A model generated the notes under the pieces. That model made no database searches. It was given only the letters and a program-made list of their open reading frames with translations, and had not been told where the DNA came from. Below, in pieces: positions 34,216 through 38,180 of a stretch of 38,180 bases of DNA (position 1 is the first letter of the stretch; every line of letters starts with the position of its first letter). The stretch is from an uncultured Desulfobacterales bacterium (GTDB lineage Bacteria > Desulfobacterota > Desulfobacteria > Desulfobacterales > JAFDCJ01): the NCBI GenBank assembly GCA_945787595.1, contig CALZJV010000004.1, forward strand, positions 1 through 38,180, written 5' to 3'. The translations under genes and the position numbers were made by a program.

Positions 34216-35024
34216 AAATGTACCTTCCACTTTGAAAAAAGATCTTTGATGGACTTGAGCAGCGGCTTGCGGATGTGAACTTTTAGAAGCAGATTCCCAG
34301 GATTGCCGCCGCTTTTGCCGTCCTGGCCCATCGCTGCCAGCCGAATCTGCTGACCGTCGCGTATGCCGGGGGGAATTTTTACTACCAGTTTTTTGGATTT
34401 ATGGCGCAGATAGTAGGCATAAGGTCCTCCATATAGGGCCTGCTGTGGATCCAGGTAAAGGTGGTCATGAACATCGGTTCCATCCTCGGGGAGTTGTACG
34501 CCGCTGATTCTTTGCAGTAAATATCGGGATATTTTTCCGAAATTGCCGCCAAACGGGAAATTTGTCTGATTTTGATAGCCGGTTCCCGTCACCGGTCCGC
34601 CGGAAAAAAAACCTTTGGCTGAAAATCCCGGCTTCTTAAATTCGAACTGGCGGTATCCCCGGCCATAAAATTCCTTGAAAATCTCGTTTGAGCCTCTCAA
34701 TCCAAAATTCTTGGCCATTTCTTCAAAAATGTGATTGATGTCCGAACCGCTAAATATATCCTGTTCGGAATAATTGTTTCTAAAATGCGTATAGGCTGAA
34801 GATCCGAATTGATTTTTCAGGGAATCATATTCGCGTTTTTTTTCAGGATTTGAGAGAACGGCATAAGCTTCATTGACCTTTTTCATTTCTTCGACTGTGC
34901 CGGTGTTATCTTTGTTGCGATCCGGATGGAACTTAAATGCCAGCTGCCGGTATGCCTCTTTGATCTGCTTTGCCGTGGCGTCTTTATCCACTCCTAAAAC
35001 TTGATAATAATCCTCTTGCACCAT
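34212..35024 (-). CDS. DnaJ-like (type II/III) J-domain protein
   Basis: The 270-residue product begins with a J domain (DYYQVLGVDKDATAKQIKEA; HPD at 33-35; VNEAYAVLSNPEKKREYD). A Gly/Phe/Tyr-rich stretch follows at about 75-165 (GYRQFEFKKPGFSAKGFF; GTGYQNQTNFPFGGNFG). A single C-terminal substrate-binding-like barrel closes it (VVKIPPGIRDGQQIRLAAMG, GNLLLKVHIRK). The zinc-finger repeats of DnaJ are absent, and there is room for only one full beta domain, so it is a shortened CbpA-like co-chaperone for DnaK. Its stop overlaps the SGNH hydrolase start. AAGGAA lies upstream of the ATG. Confidence 0.9.
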   Translation of the reverse strand: MVQEDYYQVLGVDKDATAKQIKEAYRQLAFKFHPDRNKDNTGTVEEMKKVNEAYAVLSNPEKKREYDSLKNQFGSSAYTHFRNNYSEQDIFSGSDINHIFEEMAKNFGLRGSNEIFKEFYGRGYRQFEFKKPGFSAKGFFSGGPVTGTGYQNQTNFPFGGNFGKISRYLLQRISGVQLPEDGTDVHDHLYLDPQQALYGGPYAYYLRHKSKKLVVKIPPGIRDGQQIRLAAMGQDGKSGGNPGNLLLKVHIRKPLLKSIKDLFSKWKVHL

Positions 35025-35310
35025 TGTTCGTGTATTTCCTTTTTTCCACGGAAATTCGTGGAATAAACAGTCTTATATTAAGGATATCCTTTTGTAAGTC
35101 AACGCTAAATGCGCGTGAGTTTGTTATCCGAGATCCATGGTGTGTTTCTGATTTGTGGGTATGCGACGATGAATAATTGATGTTGTAAGCGTTTATCTCA
35201 TAATTATTCATTTTTTTTCCGATTTCAGGTGTCTGGCTTCAGGAAACAGGCAACTACAAAAAAGAAATCGGTGGAATTCAAAAGCCGGGTTCAAATGGAT
35301 GAATTCCAAT

Positions 35311-35901
35311 TCAGAGATGACCGTATTTAGCAAATCCGAAGAGCACCAACCAGGCTTTGGCATCGAATTTCAGTACCGGATTTTCACACAGCCGGGATAC
35401 CTGGGATGGGGAGAGGAGTTCAATCTCGATGAATTCAGATCCAGTATTTCGGGCTGTGGAGGGATTGCCGTCGCATTCAACATAGACCATGGCCACAGAT
35501 TCATCGCTCATGCCGGCAGAGGAATATATTGACGGACTGATCCCATTAAACCGGGTGATATCCAATCCCGTCTCCTCTTTAAGCTCACGCCGGGAAGCCT
35601 GCTCAATGGATTCCCCGGCATCGATCAGGCCCGCGGGGAAACCATATTCAAAGTCCGCCAGCGGTATCCTGTATTCTCTGGTGATAACGATTTTATTTTC
35701 GGCTGAGTGAAATGGAACAATCACCACGGCATCGGGCACCGCAAATTTTTTGCTGATGCATTTGGGCTCTTTTGCACGGGAGGCGACCTGCCAAGATCTG
35801 TTGTGACCGCTTCGGTCGACATAGGCAACTTCAAACATGTTCAGCCATTTTAAATCCGTGAGTTTGTGCGCACTTCTGATTTTCACCGTCATGTCCTTCA
35901 T
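35311..35901 (-). CDS. Nudix hydrolase (ADP-ribose pyrophosphatase-like)
   Basis: The 196-residue product contains a perfect Nudix box at 91-113: Gly91, Glu97, Arg105-Glu106, Glu109-Glu110 and Gly112, read as GLIDAGESIEQASRRELKEE then TGL. The preceding ITREYRIPLADFEYGFPAG is typical of the ADP-ribose/nucleotide-sugar pyrophosphatase subgroup (NudF/YffH-like), and SSAGMSDESVAMVYVE follows. It predicts Mg-dependent cleavage of a nucleoside diphosphate linked to X; the exact substrate is unknown. The ATG overlaps the stop of the EI24/CysZ-like gene by four bases (ATGA), so the two are translationally coupled. Confidence 0.93.
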   Translation of the reverse strand: MKDMTVKIRSAHKLTDLKWLNMFEVAYVDRSGHNRSWQVASRAKEPKCISKKFAVPDAVVIVPFHSAENKIVITREYRIPLADFEYGFPAGLIDAGESIEQASRRELKEETGLDITRFNGISPSIYSSAGMSDESVAMVYVECDGNPSTARNTGSEFIEIELLSPSQVSRLCENPVLKFDAKAWLVLFGFAKYGHL

Positions 35902-36614
35902 GTTCTGTATTTATCAATATAAAAAAGGGTTGCACCTACGGGAGCAAACGAGAGAAACAAAATGTTGAGCAGTGGAATCAGAAAAAGAATGCCAAAACCC
36001 AGGTGAAAGGGAAGCGTGCTTGTTAATCGACGGAAGCGTTCTTTGAAAGGTTCCATCCGCCTGGCAGGAATCAGATCCGTATTATCCCAGGCAAGAAAAA
36101 TAACCGTCACGGCCGAAGATAGAATCGTTACAATCGGACCCAGGGGAGTCAACCAGCTGAATCCAATCAGCACTAAGGACAGCAGGACAGGGACAGTTGT
36201 CCGGGGGATTTCCTGTTTAATCAAAAACAAAAACTGCTGCCACCAGGGAATTTTATTCGGCTCCAGGATACTGCCCGTTACAGTTTTTTCGGTAATCCTA
36301 GACATGAGATCCATGATGAAAACACTGAAAAGAATTTGAGAAACCAGGTAAGACAAAACTATCGCACAACCGACTAAAACTACCGAAAGCAGCCAGGAAA
36401 GCAGATACCACAACCATACAAGCCACTGACTTTCAGGTTTACTCCACATTAGATTTAATATCTCTTGATGGTAAACGAGAATCAAGCCGGCGGTAAGAAT
36501 CGTGATGATGGCTACCACCATAAATCGAATGATGCCTAACAATAGCAATTTTGGGGTTTTCAACCCCAGACTCAATCCCCGCAGGTTATATTTTATGCCG
36601 TTGAATAGGTTCAT
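35898..36614 (-). CDS. EI24/CysZ-like membrane protein
   Basis: The 238-residue product has four to five membrane helices (LLLGIIRFMVVAIITILTAG; LVWLWYLLSWLLSVVLVGCA; TVPVLLSLVLIGFSWLTPLG; FHLGFGILFLIPLLNILFLS). The EI24 family pattern is seen in the ending PLLNILFLSFAPVGATLFYI and in SYLVSQILFSVFIMDLMSRI. CysZ members transport sulfate in enterobacteria, but the family is broad (DUF540/EI24) and sulfate uptake is not assured. In a sulfate reducer that possibility is worth noting. The Nudix hydrolase gene overlaps its stop. Confidence 0.87.
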   Translation of the reverse strand: MNLFNGIKYNLRGLSLGLKTPKLLLLGIIRFMVVAIITILTAGLILVYHQEILNLMWSKPESQWLVWLWYLLSWLLSVVLVGCAIVLSYLVSQILFSVFIMDLMSRITEKTVTGSILEPNKIPWWQQFLFLIKQEIPRTTVPVLLSLVLIGFSWLTPLGPIVTILSSAVTVIFLAWDNTDLIPARRMEPFKERFRRLTSTLPFHLGFGILFLIPLLNILFLSFAPVGATLFYIDKYRT

Positions 36615-36935
36615 GCGCTAAATCCCTGACCCGGATAAACCGGAAAAAATTGCTCAATTTAGGTTTTACGTGCCTACCGAAAGCGGCGATAATTGTCAAC
36701 ATGCATCCTGCTAAATCTTTAAATTGGCGCTTGTGATCGGTAAAGGTCTAAAGTATATTATTGCATTTACCGATGTAATCTTTAATTTACCCTGTCCTGA
36801 ATCGGTTGACGAACTTCAAGCATATGGGGTAATTTCGCAAAGATGACTTTATTATTTCGACTTAGTCATATTTATCTTAACTTCAGCTCATTTTCTCAAT
36901 TAAAGTTACAACCTTTTGAAATTCGAAATAAATAT
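36615..36935. other. Divergent intergenic region
   Basis: About 320 AT-rich bases between the EI24-like and DUF5658 genes, with no coding potential. The segment around 36740-36775 contains CGGTAAAGG and ATTTACCG, a loose inverted repeat that could be a regulator site. Promoters for both genes should be here. Confidence 0.35.
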
Positions 36936-36964
36936 TTCACCCTGAAAATGTGACCAAGTATAAT
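36936..36964 (+). promoter_or_regulatory. Possible promoter of the DUF5658 gene
   Basis: A perfect TATAAT at 36959-36964 has TTCACC 17 bases upstream (four of six matches to TTGACA). Predicted start is about 36971, some 21 bases before the ATG at 36992. Confidence 0.45.
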
Positions 36965-36991
36965 TAATATTAACGACACCATCTAAGTAAA

Positions 36992-37498
36992 ATGGAAAAA
37001 GCAAAGGATCGCAAAAACGGTTTTAATTCAGTCGGTTGTGAGTCTCTCCATAAGGAAAACCGCCGTGGACTTGATCGCAGAACAAATAACAAAGCGCGAT
37101 TAAAGTATTTGTTTTTGAATGGCCGCAGAGAGCGTTCTCGACGTGACGAAGACATGGGAAAGGCGACTATTTTCGACCGTTACAACCAGAAATTATTTTT
37201 CGCCATCACAGCCATCCTGATATTGAGTATTTTGGACGCGGTGTTAACACTGGTTATCATTCAAATGGGTGCCAGAGAACTTAATCCGGTGATGGCTTAT
37301 TTTCTCGAACACGGACCGCTGACCTTCATCGTTGCCAAGTACGTCTTAACTAGCATTGGGGTGCTCATTCTGCTGATTTTTAAAAATGTTTTTCTCACTA
37401 AAATAAAAATATATACCCATTCCCTTTTTCCCTGTGTGATCTTTGTTTTCATTGCCGTAGTCGCCTGGGAACTCTTTCTTATTTATTATACACCTTGA
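36992..37498 (+). CDS. DUF5658 membrane protein
   Basis: The 168-residue product has a basic, disordered N-terminus (about 1-55, with RRGLDRRTNN and NGRRERSRRDED), then three or four helices (LFFAITAILILSILDAVLTL; TFIVAKYVLTSIGVLILLIF; LFPCVIFVFIAVVAWELFLI). The block DAVLTLVIIQMGARELNPVM is the DUF5658 signature. The Arg-rich lead with RR-D-RR spacing is common in these proteins in Deltaproteobacteria. No Shine-Dalgarno is visible at 36992; an internal Met at 37154 (MGKATIFDRY) is an alternative start but would remove the conserved lead. Function unknown. Confidence 0.8.
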   Translation: MEKAKDRKNGFNSVGCESLHKENRRGLDRRTNNKARLKYLFLNGRRERSRRDEDMGKATIFDRYNQKLFFAITAILILSILDAVLTLVIIQMGARELNPVMAYFLEHGPLTFIVAKYVLTSIGVLILLIFKNVFLTKIKIYTHSLFPCVIFVFIAVVAWELFLIYYTP

Positions 37499-37518
37499 GA
37501 TGACCATCGGATGCGGAG

Positions 37519-37699
37519 AATTGAAAATTGAAGATTGAAAATTGAATATTTGTGGATGTCGCTTCGCTCCGTCAATTTTAATCTCAAATAGGGTCTAGTT
37601 TCGCGCAGCTTGCCGCGAGGGGTTCGTTGATGGTCCTTTTATAATTGACCCGCCGGAGGCGGACCTTAAATATTCAATCTTCAATCGACAATATTCAAT
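37519..37699. repeat. Dispersed repeat, copy 3
   Basis: The most complete copy. It starts AATTGAAAATTGAAGATTG and ends AATCTTCAATCGACAATATT plus CAATC, clear inverted arms. The core has GTGGATGTCGCTTCGCTCCG, GCGCAGCTTGCCGCG and the hairpin CCGCCGGAGGCGG. See copies at 5236-5401 and 15651-15755. Non-coding. Confidence 0.8.
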
Positions 37700-37760
37700 C
37701 ATTTGAAGATAGCAAAGATATCTCAACCCAATTTTTAGCCACAAAATGAACAAAAATATT

Positions 37761-38180
37761 TCATAAGTTGCCCACCTCTTCCCAATGAATGGACTTTATC
37801 TCCTTTGAATTGCGGTGATAGATCGTGACCTTTTGTGTGCTGAACCAATCCGGCAATACATGGAGCTCTTTGGCATCGCGGTTTCGGTAAAGATATTGCT
37901 GGTGAAAATGACCCATGAAAATAACATTGACGCCTTCGGCAAATCTGGCCTGCGCAAAATCTTCAACTTCCGCTTTGGGCAACTGCAAACGGAACTTGGT
38001 ATTCGTCTTTTTTAATCCTTGCTTAATTGATATTGTGATTTTCGGGCCGAAAGGTAAACGGCAGATGATGAATTTTGATATTTTATTTTTAGCCAGTTTC
38101 CTGAAAGCCAGATAATTTTTATCTTTGCGATTGATTCGATCGCCGTGCACAAAAAGAGCTCCTGTGGCATCCCTCCGCCA
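37761..38180 (-). CDS. Calcineurin-like phosphoesterase, C-terminal part (LpxH-like)
   Basis: The gene is cut by the right window edge. The visible 139 codons begin in-frame at 38180 with WRRDATGALFVHGDRINRKD, so the GTG at 38150 is not a start. HGD is the metal-binding block seen in LpxH-type phosphoesterases, and GHFHQQ (inside NVIFMGHFHQQYLYR) is the GHxH metal-binding motif. LpxH hydrolyses UDP-2,3-diacylglucosamine in lipid A synthesis, and a role in that or a related envelope reaction is plausible. The N-terminal metal site (DxH) lies beyond the window. The stop codon is at 37761. Confidence 0.8.
   Translation of the reverse strand, partial: WRRDATGALFVHGDRINRKDKNYLAFRKLAKNKISKFIICRLPFGPKITISIKQGLKKTNTKFRLQLPKAEVEDFAQARFAEGVNVIFMGHFHQQYLYRNRDAKELHVLPDWFSTQKVTIYHRNSKEIKSIHWEEVGNL

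Overview
The window looks like a chromosome segment of a sulfate-reducing Desulfobacterota bacterium, probably Desulfobacterales. This is inferred from gene content: a DsrE2-like/TusA/NarI-like/HdrD-like sulfur-redox cluster, DUF4124 proteins, a GcvT-SHMT fusion, NtrC-type activators, and long AT-rich intergenic spacers carrying dispersed inverted repeats. No rRNA, tRNA, CRISPR array, integrase or complete insertion sequence was seen.

Left end (1-4400) is an accessory, decaying region. It holds a broken histidine-phosphatase-like gene, a 70-residue protein that resembles the N-terminal domain of the trypsin-like protease encoded just beyond it, and then a run of broken genes: a frameshifted two-helix membrane protein, a frameshifted lipoprotein, and a truncated, frameshifted gene whose translation resembles the second half of a bacterial gasdermin pore-forming domain. 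If that reading is right, this is the relic of an abortive-infection (pyroptosis-like) locus beside a protease.

Middle-left (4404-11167) carries a SPOR-NlpC/P60 lipoprotein, a TraB-family membrane protein, a conserved hypothetical, a DUF4124 coiled-coil protein, a PEBP-family protein and a PD-(D/E)XK-XPD/DinG-type helicase. Next (11595-14522) are two NtrC-type AAA+ genes: an activator with no sensory domain, then a response regulator whose AAA+ domain has lost the GAFTGA loop, the arginine-finger motif and the DNA-binding domain. A MarR regulator with a strong consensus promoter and apparently leaderless start follows. It leads into the sulfur cluster (14811-17853): DsrE2-like protein, TusA, a cytochrome b-like membrane subunit and an HdrD/DsrK-like iron-sulfur subunit. 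Together these suggest sulfane-sulfur delivery to a membrane thiol/disulfide oxidoreductase.

The right part (17994-38180) is mostly on the minus strand: a TPR membrane protein, full-length Lhr helicase, a LysM protein, an MFS transporter, a large unknown membrane protein, DUF4124 and PilZ proteins, a cytidylate-kinase-like protein, a DnaJ-SGNH pair with ATGA overlap, an EI24/CysZ-Nudix pair with ATGA overlap, and a calcineurin-like phosphoesterase cut by the window end. On the plus strand lie the GcvT-SHMT fusion, with a near-consensus promoter, and a DUF5658 membrane protein. Three copies of one dispersed repeat (5236, 15651, 37519) and several other inverted-repeat elements sit between genes; one interrupts the sulfur cluster and another underlies the false N-terminal extension of the TraB gene.
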